Assembly (NCBI GenBank): GCA_037833965.1
Contig: AP031352.1
Location: forward strand, 11,016,501-11,080,500
DNA from: Marchantia polymorpha subsp. ruderalis
Taxonomy: Eukaryota > Streptophyta > Marchantiopsida > Marchantiales > Marchantiaceae
Reading direction: 5' to 3'
Length of the DNA: 64,000 bases
A program made the position numbers and the translations under genes. Position 1 is the first letter of the stretch; the number at the start of each line of letters is the position of its first letter. Of the stretch, positions 25,172-37,499 are shown piece by piece. The notes under the pieces are model-generated. The model was given only the letters and a program-made list of their open reading frames with translations, had not been told where the DNA came from and searched no databases.

Positions 25172-25979
25172 GACGAGGATCAAAAATAATGTGCTGCACT
25201 GAATCAGGAGAAGCAAGTGAAGAATGCGAACTGGAGTTGGTAGAAAGTGAACCTGTGGAGTTTAATAGACGACGAATCCACAACCTACTCGATCTGAACT
25301 TTATTTGTACGTGAGTTTTTAACTGTCTCATTATTGTTTGGCCTGGGAGAACTCGACTCAGGGGCTATCCCAATCTCTTCGACTTGTAGGAGTAAATGAA
25401 TCCGCTTTTGGATCCGAGTACGTGAACTGTGGATGGATTGTTCAGATTCTCCTCCGTATATGGTAATGTCTATCGATCGGACACAAGAGAGATTCCATCG
25501 GTTCACGTGAAGTGAAACTTTACGCATCGTGTTCGTACTTGAATATCAGCATCTTCAGTCGATGCGCAGGTGCTAAATGTCATCTGCTCTTCATCAAGAA
25601 GACCAGAAGTACCTGACACTGTATAACGTGCTCACCGCATCAGCGTAAATCCGGACGAATAATTATCCGATCAAAGCAACGTACAATCAACCAAGAAGCT
25701 GATTCCAATGCCCACGGCCCCGGAAGGGTTCTATTAAATGTAGTACGTGAGGCCTATTCGATCACCTTGTGTAGAATTTGGCATCCTTGGGAAGGAAAGA
25801 GTGCACCATGCCTTCGACCTTTCATCGGCAGTAAGCTCCAGTCGAGTGAAGAAGGAAAATTCCTCGGCCTAGGAGTCCAAAGTGCTCGATCCCATACCGC
25901 ACTGACGGCACTAAGACATTCTTGTGACAGGAATGAAGCACAGCACATGCAGCATAGCACACCGCAGACAGCTAGCGCG
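25172..25979. other. P450 upstream region
   Basis: No supported gene. The last few hundred bases should contain the promoter and leader of the P450. The P450 frame is open upstream to 25767, with in-frame ATGs at 25767 and 25947, so the start could be further upstream than chosen. Confidence 0.5.
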
Positions 25980-27971
25980 ATGGTGATGTCCCCGGAGCTC
26001 TGCGGAGCAGCTATCATAACCGCGGTGTATGTCCTGCTCATGTGCATGAGGTTCGTATGGATCGATTGCGTTCATTATCAGAAGGTTGCCGATATGTACG
26101 AGAAAGACGACCAGCAACGGGGAAGACGGCCACCGCCTGTGCCTCCGGGAAGCCTCGGTCTACCATACGTAGGAGACACGATCACGTACTTGATAGCTGT
26201 ACAGAATTCCGATTTGAGAAGCTATTTTGACAAGAAGGTAGAGAGCTACGGGGATATCTTCAAAGTATCCCTCTTCGGTAGAACCACTGTGTTTCTAGAT
26301 CTGATCGATGGAACCGACTTCTTGTTCAGAAACGAGGGACAGGGTGAACTCAGTTTGCTCCCCTCACACTGGTCCAGGAGTATCAGAGCTTTGATGGAAA
26401 GTAGCTCTTTGCCTTTCACCGAAGGTCCCATACACAAAGTTCTGAAAAATCACTGGCAACGAAATTTCTTCGATGTCAGTGCTGTATCTCGACGGGTCCA
26501 GACGATAGAGGAACTGGCTGTGAAACACATTCGTGAGCACTGGCCGGGACAAAGTGTAGAAATGGCTTCAGTTCTGGCACACGATGCAATATCACTCTAC
26601 ACTTTTGACGTAGTCTGTGAGCTCTGTCTGGGAGTAAAGGATCCGGCGTTAGTGCAGAAGCTCAGATTGGACATTCAGGTCTATGCTGAGGGCTTTTACT
26701 GTCTTCCACTGCGATTCCCAGGATCCGGTTTCTATCGCGCGTGTGAAGCCAAGAAGCGCCTCACAAGAATGCTCGAGCTTGTAATCGTGCAAAGAAGACA
26801 TGAACTCCTCGAAGGACGAGCTCCTCCTACGCACGACTTTTTATGTGTTTTGCTCTCTCAGCGTGATGAAACGGGCCTCTCGTCAACCGACCAGGAAATC
26901 GCAGCCCAGATGTTGTTGATGCTTTTCGCTGGTCAAAAGCCCACTGCAGACACGCTCACTCATATGATCGAGCTTGTAGCTGCACACCCGAATGCCTATG
27001 CAAAGCTCCTACAAGGTGAGCAGATGAACTTTCTAGGCGCAGTTAGTGAAAGTGGAAATGTCTGCGGAGCTCTATTCGGTTGTTCTTTCAGAATGGTAAA
27101 ATATCCACTTGAAGATTCGTCGGCTCGAGTGTCGCCTGGAGTTTTCTGATTCAGGACATTCTGAAGCAACTTTGCAGAGCATGCCGAGATCGCTTCTGTG
27201 AAGAAGGAAGCTGAGCTTCTTTCGAAGGATGATCTGTGCTCGATGAGGTATTCCTGGCGAGTTCTTCAAGAAACCCTACGACTCTTTCCTGTGTCAGCAA
27301 ACCTCTTCCGGGAGGCGGCAACTGCTTTTCAGTATAAGGGCTTCACTATAAACAAGGGCTGGAAGGTACAAGTTCTAAGAATTCCAATTCGTGTCCTGAC
27401 TACCTGCTGCCCTCGAGTTACTACATTCTGCCTGCACGGAAATGGCTGACACATCTTATTCCAAAACCTACAAATTCGTTGATCGTGTATACCATGTTAG
27501 ATCGCGCGCGCATATACTGAGTCTCATGATTGCAAGATTTCAAGTTCGGGTCTGAGTTTCCATTTGCTAGTGTGCAGACACCCTGACGGCATCGAAGATG
27601 CTTACCGAACCGAGAATTGAAGCACTTGTCTCTGGCATGTGTGGGTGTGCGTGCAGGTGGCTGCCTCAGCAGCCCGGGTTCGTTCCGAGCCAGAAATGTT
27701 CAGAGATGCGGATTCTTTTGATCCTTCGAGATTCGAAGACACCGATGGCGGGGCGCCACCCTACAGCCACTTTCCCTTCGGAGGGGGCCTGCGCATGTGC
27801 CCTGGCGATGAGTTGGCGAAGCAGGTGATCTTTGTATTCTTCCATCACCTTTTGAAGAACGCCCAGTGGAGGCCTGTCGAAGCAGAGCACAAGGTGGCGC
27901 CATCCTACACATGCGTGCCTTCTCCGGTGAGCAGAATGCCGTTCATAGTTACTAGATGCAAGTTATTTTAA
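25980..27971 (+). CDS. Cytochrome P450, CYP85-clan (CYP716-like), 512 aa, three exons
   Basis: Haem-thiolate monooxygenase-type protein anchored in the ER membrane. Its nearest family by eye is the CYP85 clan, whose plant members act on sterols, triterpenes and related lipids. Predicted exons are 25980-27015, 27178-27365 and 27657-27971, all GT-AG and in frame to TAA. An N-terminal membrane anchor (residues about 5-25) is followed by the proline hinge PPPVPPGSLGLPYVGD, the K-helix ETLR (377-380), the PSRF/PERF-type motif DPSRFED and the haem loop FPFGGGLRMCPG (447-458) with Cys456. The I-helix reads AGQKPT (317-322) where AGx(D/E)T(T/S) is usual, so the acidic-Thr pair is replaced by Lys-Pro. 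The start at 25980 gives normal P450 length; ATG 25947 is an in-frame alternative. The product and substrate cannot be told. The altered I-helix suggests either a non-monooxygenase reaction or loss of activity. Confidence 0.92.
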
Positions 27972-30777
27972 TTAGATGTGCAGACCAACAGATCGCGATG
28001 TATCGGCTTCAGGAGAACACCTCTTCTTAGCGAGGCTATATTTTCGTGGCAATTTTTCTTGACTCTAAGCTCGAATCGTAACTCTGTCTTCAGAGCCCTG
28101 CGGGTTCGCTCTTCATATAAACTTCCACCTACGTTGATGACGATGATCCGGCCATGTCTGCTGCATGTTCGTTTGTCATGCTTGCCGATCGTACTTATTG
28201 TGTACAGAACTGACGCTGACGGTAGTCATCTCATCCTTGCACTTGTGGTACTGTAAAGCTTCATATTGTCCTAGTGCGTGAGTTATCTGCAGTCCACGTA
28301 CCTGTACCCGAACTAACACGAATATAACAAATTGCGTCATGGATATGAACTGTGAGCCTGTGTACACAGAACTTTGTAGTGTGGCCAGCAGTTTCACATT
28401 CTCATGCCAACTCGTGATGTTGCAAAGAAGGCTGACGATCAACATGCTTCTCATGATGATCACTATATGAGTTCTCTATGCTAGTCAGTATCAACAGATG
28501 CGGGCCGTGACATGGTTCTCACGGTGGTCTTCTCCCCACTGAAAACAAGGAATTAATCCTTTAATATCATGAGACTAGAAAATGGAGGATGAGTTGGAAA
28601 TAGAGTTTGTTCTCCGTCTGTTCCGTCTTAGCAATCTGACGAAAGAATGTGTATCTGAGATCGCTAAGCTGATTACTGTAAATTTCTTGACTGTGACATC
28701 TCAAACCACCGAGATCGTAGAGGTTTAGGTGTAAATTACTTCTTCGTTGGGCCCAGAAATGAGTTTCTTGCTATTGTGGAACAAGGTCCAGTCTGATGTG
28801 CTGCGTGTTCCAATTGGATCGTGATTTCTGATGTCAACCATCTTGTGCTCTGTATTCATAGAAAGGTAACTCTGTTTGGTAGGTACCCATCCAGACAGAG
28901 AAAAATCAGGGTCGAGCTTTAGAGCCCCTATGAGGATGATTTGTATCAAGTATTGAGCAATTTTGTTCTTGCCCCTTAGCTTTACGCTCATTCGCTAACG
29001 TGCAAGCATCGCTCTTGAGTTACTCTACTACTCATCACATGTAAGTTGCAATCTGCTTGATTTTGTACATGGTATGATTGAAAAATGATAAACAAGAATA
29101 ACAAGGCATGCAATATAGAATAATTTCTATAAATATGGTTTATGAATATTTGACATTGCGTATTGTACGGATCGGTTTTTATGAAATTTTTGTCTACTTA
29201 GAATTACTAAAATAATATACTTTTACTAACAAACAGTTATCATGAGAAAGCAATGAAATATCTGGATACATAATTAAATGATATTTAATTATGTATCTAG
29301 TTCTAATTTACAGTATCTAACAAGAACAATATTTTTCTAGTGATATTTTTTTAATGCCTGAGAACAAATCGGTCCATTCAAGCATGTTCTTGTAACTCAT
29401 TTGATGAATGATATCGTAACTTTTGCCCTTAAACTATCTTAAATCCAATATAAACATATGTTGCATAATGTTTTCACATACTGATTTTCACAAATTTTAG
29501 GACTTGAAAAATGTATTCAATAGTTGTCGTTCCTTAAGTATATCTATGGAGAAGTCATGTTTAGAACCCAAGTTTATTCTTATGCCTGAGATACCTGTAT
29601 GAAAAACTAAGTGTATCATATGAATACAATAAAATTCATTTTGTGTTACAAAAGAAATAACGCAAACATCATTAAGTTAATAATCAAATAGTAAACTTTC
29701 ATTACATCTAGACAGATTACTTGGATTCGAAAATAAAAAGAATGCAAAGAATAATTCTTAATTTGAAATGTGACCATTCATAGATATAATACATAGATTG
29801 TTAAGAGACTGACTGAACATTTTATATATTATCTTCGTTAAATTCAGAAATAAAAACCACGATTGATCACAGATTTTGTTGAAACTGAAAAGAAAAAAGC
29901 ATTCAACGAAGTCCGCTTGTGCAATTCAAGTTTCAATTAAGATACTCAATCCATATGATATGAAATGACTTTAGAATTGTGATTAATTTTACTTGTAATC
30001 ACAAGCATATGTGAGTGTGTTTTAAACTATTTGGGAACTTTGAGTTATAATCTAAAGTTTGAAACCTTTTTCTAACAGATAGGTATTTGATTAATTTTCA
30101 CCATAAGTAATTTCATTTTATTGTGTTGAAACAATTCGGAAGCTCGTTGATTATGACATGAGTAGAAAACCGGTTATTCCTCACAACCTCTTAATATCTT
30201 GTTAGACTTTCAGGTATTTTGATCTCTAATTCCCCACGTGTCTCTCTTGAGCGTATGATATAGTTTCCACTCAAAAAATGGAGAAATCATTGGTACATCT
30301 TATAAATTAGGAGTGAGCAATGTCACAAATTATATGGCTCACAGAATGTGGAAAGTACATCAAACTAATACCCGTGCACAGCAAATACAGAATGGCTGAC
30401 ATTAATTTCCCGATTTGACCTGCTTGAAATGTGTACCCCCGCACCCAAACCATTCTCAAAGGTGTGCCATGAAATATATCACGGTTCCTCCAAACAAGGA
30501 GATGCCCGAGATTTATCGTGCAATCGATGCCAATGAAGGCAACGTAAATCGAACTCGACCGGAAACGTAGAAGTTGTCCGTGATTCGTGGTGGATTTGAG
30601 CAGAGGCCAAGGGAGGAAGGAAGGAAGGAAGGAGGGACAGAGTACAAGCGAGACCCCGGTAGCCTGTAAGCCGACGACGACGACGGTGTAAGGGGGCTTT
30701 CAGGGCGGGCGATGGGAATTTCAGGTGACATGTACAATTGACACTGGCTCCGAAATCTCGTCGTAAATGGCGTTTGC
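27972..30777. other. Intergenic DNA, AT-rich from about 29 kb
   Basis: No supported gene. The first part probably includes the P450 3' UTR. 29.0-30.4 kb is AT-rich. A GGAA tetranucleotide run lies at about 30612-30632. Confidence 0.5.
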
Positions 30778-31110
30778 TTAGCTCTTGCCGACAGCTTCGC
30801 ATTCCTTGGAAGCGCTGCTCCGCTCGGTGTGTGTGTGTGCAGAGGAGAGGAGAGGAGAGAGTCGTGTTCGCGTGAGCGGTCGTGCGGCTGCCGGTCTGGC
30901 CCCGGTTCTCTCGAAGGCTTGAACCTCGCGCTTCGAATCTATCGAGCGCGAGGCTAGGCGAGAAGAGGAGAGGCGAGGTTGTGTTCGAGGAGGAGGAGGA
31001 GGAGGAGGAGGAGGGTTGGGTTCGTGCGGTGCTTCATTGGGCGTGAGCATTTTTTTGGACGGTGTTGTGCGGAGGCGATTGTTTGTGTGCCCCGGAAGGG
31101 CTGCGGTTCG
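30778..31110 (+). promoter_or_regulatory. GC-rich leader of the Lys/Arg/Ser-rich protein gene
   Basis: GC-rich DNA just upstream of the start codon with a GT run at about 30828-30838 and a (GGA)n run at about 30987-31014. A long open frame on the opposite strand here is a composition artefact. Transcription start not placeable. Confidence 0.45.
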
Positions 31111-33280
31111 ATGGGGGAGTCTTCGTCTCCCTCGTCTTCCAAGTCCGATGACGAGCACCATCGTGTCAAAGCTCGGCATCATCAGAAACGCAGGCGCCGA
31201 GACCGACACGAGAAACATGAGAAGCACGAGAAGAGGAATTTGGCCTCGAATGAGGCGAGCGTTAGCGGGCGCAGCAGCAGCTCGTCGGACGATAGTGATA
31301 GCGATCGCAAAAGTGATGCGGACAGTCTGAGTAGCGGTGGACGAAGAGAAAGGAAAAGACACGTCAAGCGCAAGCGTAGGTATAATATGGTCTGGTTTTG
31401 CATCTCCTCGAGCGTTTTTTTGCTTATGTGATGCTCGCCCATGGAGGCTCACGTCTCTGCTTGACTGATTGCTGCCCTCTGTCGGTTTGAATTTGGCTCG
31501 TGTTGCATGTCCAGATTTTCTATATTTTTCTTTGTGGTGTGGAGTCGAGTCTTTGTATCGGTGTGCTTCTCTGGATGAGAAATTCTGCGCCGTGGGGGTT
31601 TTTGGCCGGACGTTGCTTGTATTTTGAATAGTGAACACCAGTCATTGTCGACCCTGCCTATGTCCTGTTTGTTGTTTCATCTCGATGGTTTCGCTTCGAG
31701 TCGTCTGCCAGCCTCCTGAGGTTTTCATCTGCTAGGTGTATACCTGTGCTCATTCGGGGTTCAGTCGTGCCTTTCACTGCCTCTGTCGGCGTTCACATGA
31801 CCGCCCCGTTCAATGAGTTTTAACCTGCTTAAAGTTTAGGGTTTTTTATGCTATCTGTAGCCGGTTTAGTGAAGAGGGTCTTTCCAGTCGTCATTCCGTC
31901 TTTTTCTTCTCATTCTTGCATATTTATATTTTGTTTTGATCGTGGCGCATTACCTCATGTATTGATGAGAAGATGATTTGTGAAAGTATGTGATGCAGGG
32001 ACGGAAGTTCTAGTCAAGATAGCGACGTAGACAATGAACGCCACAGGAAGCATCGGAGAAAGTCCCGAACGCATAAGAAGGTAGATCTGAGGTCGAACAT
32101 TTTCTGTGACATGCAGAGAAGCTCATGTGGATGACCTGTTCTCAAACAAATTCTAACTCTCTGGTCACAACGGCAGGACAAGGACAAGGACAAGGACAAA
32201 GATAAACGCAGGGAGAAAAGTCACCGTCACAAGGAGAGACGTCACAGGTCAAAAGAGGTAAGCCTCTCTGCTGACTTCACGCCCGCAGGATGATATGCAT
32301 TTGCATCTTTCTTGTACGCAGTGAAGGAAGAGCCTTATGAATTAAGTTCACTAGGAAGAGTTATTCGATCATATTTCAACGCCATTCTAAGTTTGTTGAT
32401 GCATTATGGATTAGTTTAGTTGCAAGTCTGGTGGACTGCAGAGCCGGTGTTATTGGGTTTGTCGTATGTCCTGTTGTTGGGATTGTAGGGGTTTGTGATT
32501 TTCCTTTGAAATGTCTTATCAACCTCGTATACCTTCTTCCTGCTGAGAGGATGCTGTACCTGGTTCTGATACGTGTTTGATGCCTGCATGTGAATGGGCC
32601 CTTCCGAATTGGAGCTGCGGTCTGCAACCTCGTTACTGAACTATTGCATGGCTGGCTCGCTCTTGCTGGCCATTCTTCGGAACTCTGCCGTCGATGGCTT
32701 TGTCTGACTCGTTCGTGGCTTGTGCCTGTCATCCTGAGCTCTATGTAGAAGTCGAGCAAAGAAAGCAGTGGTCCCGTACAGCTCTCAAAGGTACACATCT
32801 ATCAGGAAAGGTTTAGGTTTGTTGTTCGTGAGCCGAAGCTTAGGTAGGATGATGATTTCTAGATTCTGAAGTTCCTTTTCTATGACAGCTAAGTGTATAG
32901 GTAATCTGTCTTGTCTGTTGTCAGTTCCTTGGAAGATCTAAAGACGACGGTGTCCGGCGCAGTGTTGTTTCCGGCAAGAAGGTATGCTGCAGGTGCTAGG
33001 TTGTCCAAATTATGTTTAAACATGGACTAGACCGTGTAGATTTTCCGTCTTTGTATCTCAATCTATAGGTGAGGCGTCAGAGTCGGTCTTTAATGCTGCA
33101 TCACATGTATGAATCCGGTCCAAATACGGTGTTGCACGATGCCCGTGGGAAAGAAAATATACTTACGCCAAGTGTTGAGTTTTTCAGATACAGATGAAGG
33201 TGGAAAAATCAAAGGAGGACAAACTAGCAGAAACCAATCGGAACGAACTTTTAAAGTTTTTGAATGCAAGTTATGATTGA
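31111..33280 (+). CDS. Conserved Lys/Arg/Ser-rich nuclear-type protein, 207 aa, six exons
   Basis: Small, highly charged protein of the kind found in plant nuclei. Family knowledge suggests an RNA-processing (SR-like) role, but no enzymatic or RNA-binding domain is visible. Predicted exons are 31111-31379, 31999-32080, 32177-32257, 32749-32790, 32925-32981 and 33188-33280, all GT-AG and in frame to TGA. The N-terminal half is Ser/Asp/Arg/Lys-rich. Exon 3 begins with a (DK)n run and continues with RHRSK-type stretches. The C-terminal part is compact and looks conserved: FLGRSKDDGVRRSVVSGKK followed, after KVEKSKEDK, by NRNELLKFLNASYD. I recall the same C-terminal pattern in an uncharacterised plant protein family, but no function is known to me. 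The start has a single obvious ATG after a GC-rich leader. Exon 4 is only 42 nt, so alternative splicing is possible. Confidence 0.85.
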
Positions 33281-34930
33281 TATTCAGGGATTGAGTTCCA
33301 CCTTTTGCAAACTGTGTATTACACAACCCGTGTAAGGACAGGGAGTATATGTAGTTTCCTCGTCCAGATATACCGGGATCCACGCTGGTAGCGAATTAAG
33401 TTGTCTTCACTTCTTGATTTATACCATTTGCATCGTCACCTTCGTACGAGAGAAAGCATCAAAAGCCTGCGCCTTACGTTTTCTTCTCTGTAGGTCCAGT
33501 CTCTGCCCTGTTGACCTCACTGATGCCCAGAAGTACTACCGCCCATATTCGGGCGGTAATGGGAAGACTGCATATTAGCTCTCGCATTAAAGTGTCATTT
33601 GTTTGAAGATGGGAGTGTATACTGCAGTTAGACTTAGTTGTGAAATTGTATGAGATTCAAATGTGATGAATTTAGTCCAAGGTTATTCCAGGCCTTTAGG
33701 GCCGTCGACACATATGCAACAAAATTTTGACAGAGAAGCATTTGTGATTAGTGCCTGCCTGCACGTAGCGGTATCATCATATCTCAAGTTACTCAGGCGT
33801 AGGTCGTTGAATGGAGAAACATAACCCATGTTAAGTAGCTTCAAAGTCAGAATGCCGGCCGGCATCCAGCTTTCTGAAGAGGGCTAGTTGAATTTGGTTT
33901 TTTCAGCGCTTGAAAGCATGATAACGGAGTTCAGTATTTATTCTCTTCCAACACAACGGCAACAAAGTTCAAGTCTATGCTGAAACCTCCTACGTTTGTG
34001 ATAGTTTAGAAGATGATCTTTTCGTGCACTTTTTGTTTGAAGCCTTGATCCAGTGAATTTTCAGCTAGAATCAAGAATCCCAAGAGCAAGGTCGAAGCAT
34101 ACATGGTACGGTAATTTTAGGAAGATGAGTCATGTATCATGGATGCTAAGATTGTAGTAAAGTGTTTATGTACATTCGTGATGACGGAGCACCGATTAGA
34201 TAATTCAAAATGCATTAATACTGTTTCACTGTTTTACCTTGGGGATTGGAGTATCAATAAGAGATGTCGATATATACACTGTACTTCCTAGAATTATGTC
34301 CACTTTTGTACACAAGAGGCTTGTTAGTAGTGTTTAGAGACAGAAAAATTCTATCTCAAACGGGTCGTTTACGTTGTGTGCAGTGGGGTAAATTACAGTG
34401 GAGTCCTCGCCGTGAACACACCAGAACCTAAGTGTCTAAATGTATGGCATGATGACGGATCTTGTGAAAATTTAGATATTTCTTATTTTAAGTTCGATGT
34501 AGAATCACGCAAATACCGACATATGACCAATTTGTGATAATTGATCAAAAAAACCCCAGTAGATTGGTTCATTTATTTTTGAAAATCCTTTCGAATAATA
34601 TCGTTAAATTTTACACTTTGACAGTGACAATATCTTAAAATTGTAAACCTATTTCAAAGTGTGTATTTGAAACTCAGATTAAGCAAATGTCTAGGTTCTG
34701 TAGGTTACTCATCAGACAGAAAAAGTAAACAGACTACTATAATCAACAGATTGATTTTGTTTTTCTCTCTCTTTACACAAATTGTCCTGTGTTTGACCTC
34801 ATCTTCGACCTTCAACCCTTCTTTACAAGGCTTGCTTCACTGACATTCTACAATCCCGTCTCTCTCTTTGAAGATCAGTATAACCCATATATACAGATAC
34901 TGAAAAATGTCAAAGGTATGTACCAAAATT
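33281..34930. other. 3' region and intergenic DNA
   Basis: The first few hundred bases are probably the 3' UTR of the preceding gene. The rest holds no supported feature. Confidence 0.5.
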
Positions 34931-35066
34931 ACTTTGCTTCAGTAGATACTACTCCTTTCAAGTAGAAAGTCTATCTTGAGTTTTGATCTCACAAATCTAC
35001 TTTGCTTCAGTAGATACTACTCCTTTCAAGTAGAAAGTTTATCTTGAGTGTTGATCTCACAAATCT
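34931..35066. repeat. Tandem duplication, 2 x 68 bp
   Basis: Copies 34931-34998 and 34999-35066 are nearly identical, with about two substitutions, both containing GCTTCAGTAGATACTACTCC. The high identity implies a recent duplication. No coding role is visible. Confidence 0.9.
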
Positions 35067-35983
35067 GTCTCCTGCTACATAGGTGAAGAACAGAAAGAAT
35101 TCAATTCAACAGCTTAAATCTTAAATAGCAAAATACTAACTATTTCACGGATCAGGAAATACTTCCGTACGGATACGGCCAAAGAATACTCCTGGCACCA
35201 TATTCCCATGTACACACAAATTATTCGACTTTAGTTCTTATCGTGCTTTTATAGCACAACTTGACTTGTTTTTCCTCAGTGACTTTCTTCCCTCACCCTG
35301 GACCTTTCAAGCAACTGGATGCTAGAAAATGTGCATGCGAATACAAATTGGGTAGGCTCATCCTTTTTCAGACTTCGATGCCATGCAGTAAAATTACACC
35401 CTTCCCTTTATCAAGGTACAGATTTTATCTCTAAGCTGCCAACAAGACTTAATAAGACAACAAAACTCGAATGATGACATAAATGGCTCAGATGGGCGCA
35501 ATGTCTCTCAGCGGAGAATTTCAGCTGCACAGGATGGCAGCTTGCGCAGGTCATCATAGCCTGAGATATGTTAGCAAGAGGGCTCGATCGCGAGAACCCT
35601 AGCCTACATCGGAAGTTCTGACCCGAGGGTTACAGACACTTGTCGTCTGGAAGCTGAAAGCTTAGTTATATCAAGACAAACCTCGCTATTTTATAGCTCA
35701 TCACTATCAACACAATGCTCGTTATTTTAGACTTATAAAATGACAACATATAATATAAAATTTTAGACTTATACAATACTTTACTCACTTGCTCGTGAGT
35801 AAGTGAAGTTTGATCGCAGGATTTTGATGAACTAGTGTGAAATAGGAGGATGAGCGAATCATGTCGTTTCCATGCTGTGACACCGGGAATGCATTGTCTA
35901 GGAAAATCTCCATACATATATTTACGTTTCTCTCGAGAAGGTAAATCTTCGCTTCATTTGTTGTAACAAAAACATTTGTTGTA
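35067..35983. other. Intergenic DNA, nothing identified
   Basis: No supported feature. A TTTGTTGTAACAAAA repeat pair lies immediately before the palindromes. Confidence 0.5.
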
Positions 35984-36049
35984 ACAAAACTGCCCTTGTG
36001 GGCAGTTTTGTGAAGTGAAGTTTAGAACTGCCACAAGGGCAGTTCTAAA
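35984..36049. repeat. Two adjacent perfect hairpins with related arms
   Basis: Hairpin 1 has stems 35984-35995 and 36000-36011 (ACAAAACTGCCC and its complement) around a TTGT loop. Hairpin 2 has stems 36021-36032 and 36038-36049 (TTTAGAACTGCC and its complement) around ACAAG. The cores CTGCCCTTGTGGGCAG and CTGCCACAAGGGCAG are near reverse complements of each other, so one palindrome may derive from the other. Could be the remnant of a foldback element. Confidence 0.75.
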
Positions 36050-37499
36050 ACATTTAACTTATCTAAATTACATCAGAGCTGATAAGATTACTTCATTTTT
36101 TTAAAAACCATAATTATTATCATTAATAATGAAATGTGAATGGATAGTTCTACAAAAGAACTCAATTAAGAATCAAAGAAGCATAGATAGATGTCTATAG
36201 AGTTCATAAAGAAGTGATGAAAAGTGCAAAAGATTGAATAGAATTTTACAATAAAAATATTTTTTTTTTGGAAATGGCAGTATATTGATACAGGTAAATT
36301 ATCTTTAAATTAATCTTTCAAGAAAATTGAACAATAGATGGAATAAATATTTAAAGCTGAAATAAAGCATCACAAACTTAACAAGATGATATGTAAAAGT
36401 TGAATATAAATAGAAGAACTTGTATATTATGAAAGTTCTTGGATATGAATATTTTAATCACCCAAAATCTTACTAAATGTTCAAGAATCTAGAATAGCAA
36501 AATATATTCTAGATTCTGATAGCAAATTTTGATAGCTGGAATTTACAAACAAATTTATGTAATAATTTATTTTTGAGTTTATTCTTGAAATCATCACAAT
36601 AAGTATCATATTAAATTTATTAAGGTTTTTGAGCACTGATCATTTATTGTAATGTATAATAATAATAATAATATATATATATACGTATGAAAAATATTAT
36701 ATCAAACAATTAGATTGTTGTCGGCCATAAATTTATAAAAACTAGTAATACATATCATATGACAAAAAAATTTTATCAATAAAAAAAAATTTAATAAAAT
36801 TTTTAACTAGTTCTCATAATTATATCAATACATAAAATAAATATATCAACAAATTTCATACACATCTCCATAATGGTAAAATAAAATCTACAATAGATAT
36901 ACTTAGTTCCTCATGAAGTATATTCATTGTAAAAATCAAATAGTATGAAATGATATAAAATTTTCAATTTTGATAAATACATAATTAAAAAATAAAATAA
37001 AAGTGAAATTAATTTTAGTGCTTTTTTTGTAACTTTAGTTTTATTTGATCAACTTAAAATATATTTTTTCAAAATTTTCTCTGAAGATTGAAAATCTAAA
37101 ATTTATTTTGAATGCATACCTTTAAAAATTTATTTTGGAAATATATTCTACCTTGATTGGTTTTAGTTTATTAGATGATGTTATTATGATTCTGATATTA
37201 TACTCCTTGATATGATGTTTAACACAAGTTATAGTTATATAATACCTCATTCATATTGTAAGAAAAATATTTTAAGAATTATCACTATTCATCATGACTC
37301 ATTATAGAACTATCTCTCTACTATCTTGACTAAGCAAAGTTGTGTGTAGTATTCTACCTAGCCAAAAATTTACATCAAGTTGATCTTTTAGATCTACAAT
37401 ATGTGTATATTATGTGATCATGTACATCACAATAAGATTAGTGAGCGGCTAGTTCTCTTTCAATTTTTGCTAATTATCTGACAAAAAAAGGGCAGATAC
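36050..37499. other. AT-rich block without genes
   Basis: Strongly AT-rich, with an (AAT)n(AT)n run at about 36656-36682 and no frame of note. Similar in character to 18.6-21 kb and 58.8-60.9 kb. Confidence 0.55.

Noticed and set aside
30778-31638. 286-codon minus-strand frame over the Lys/Arg/Ser-rich gene
   Set aside because: Low-complexity antisense of a purine-rich leader and exon, with no domain.
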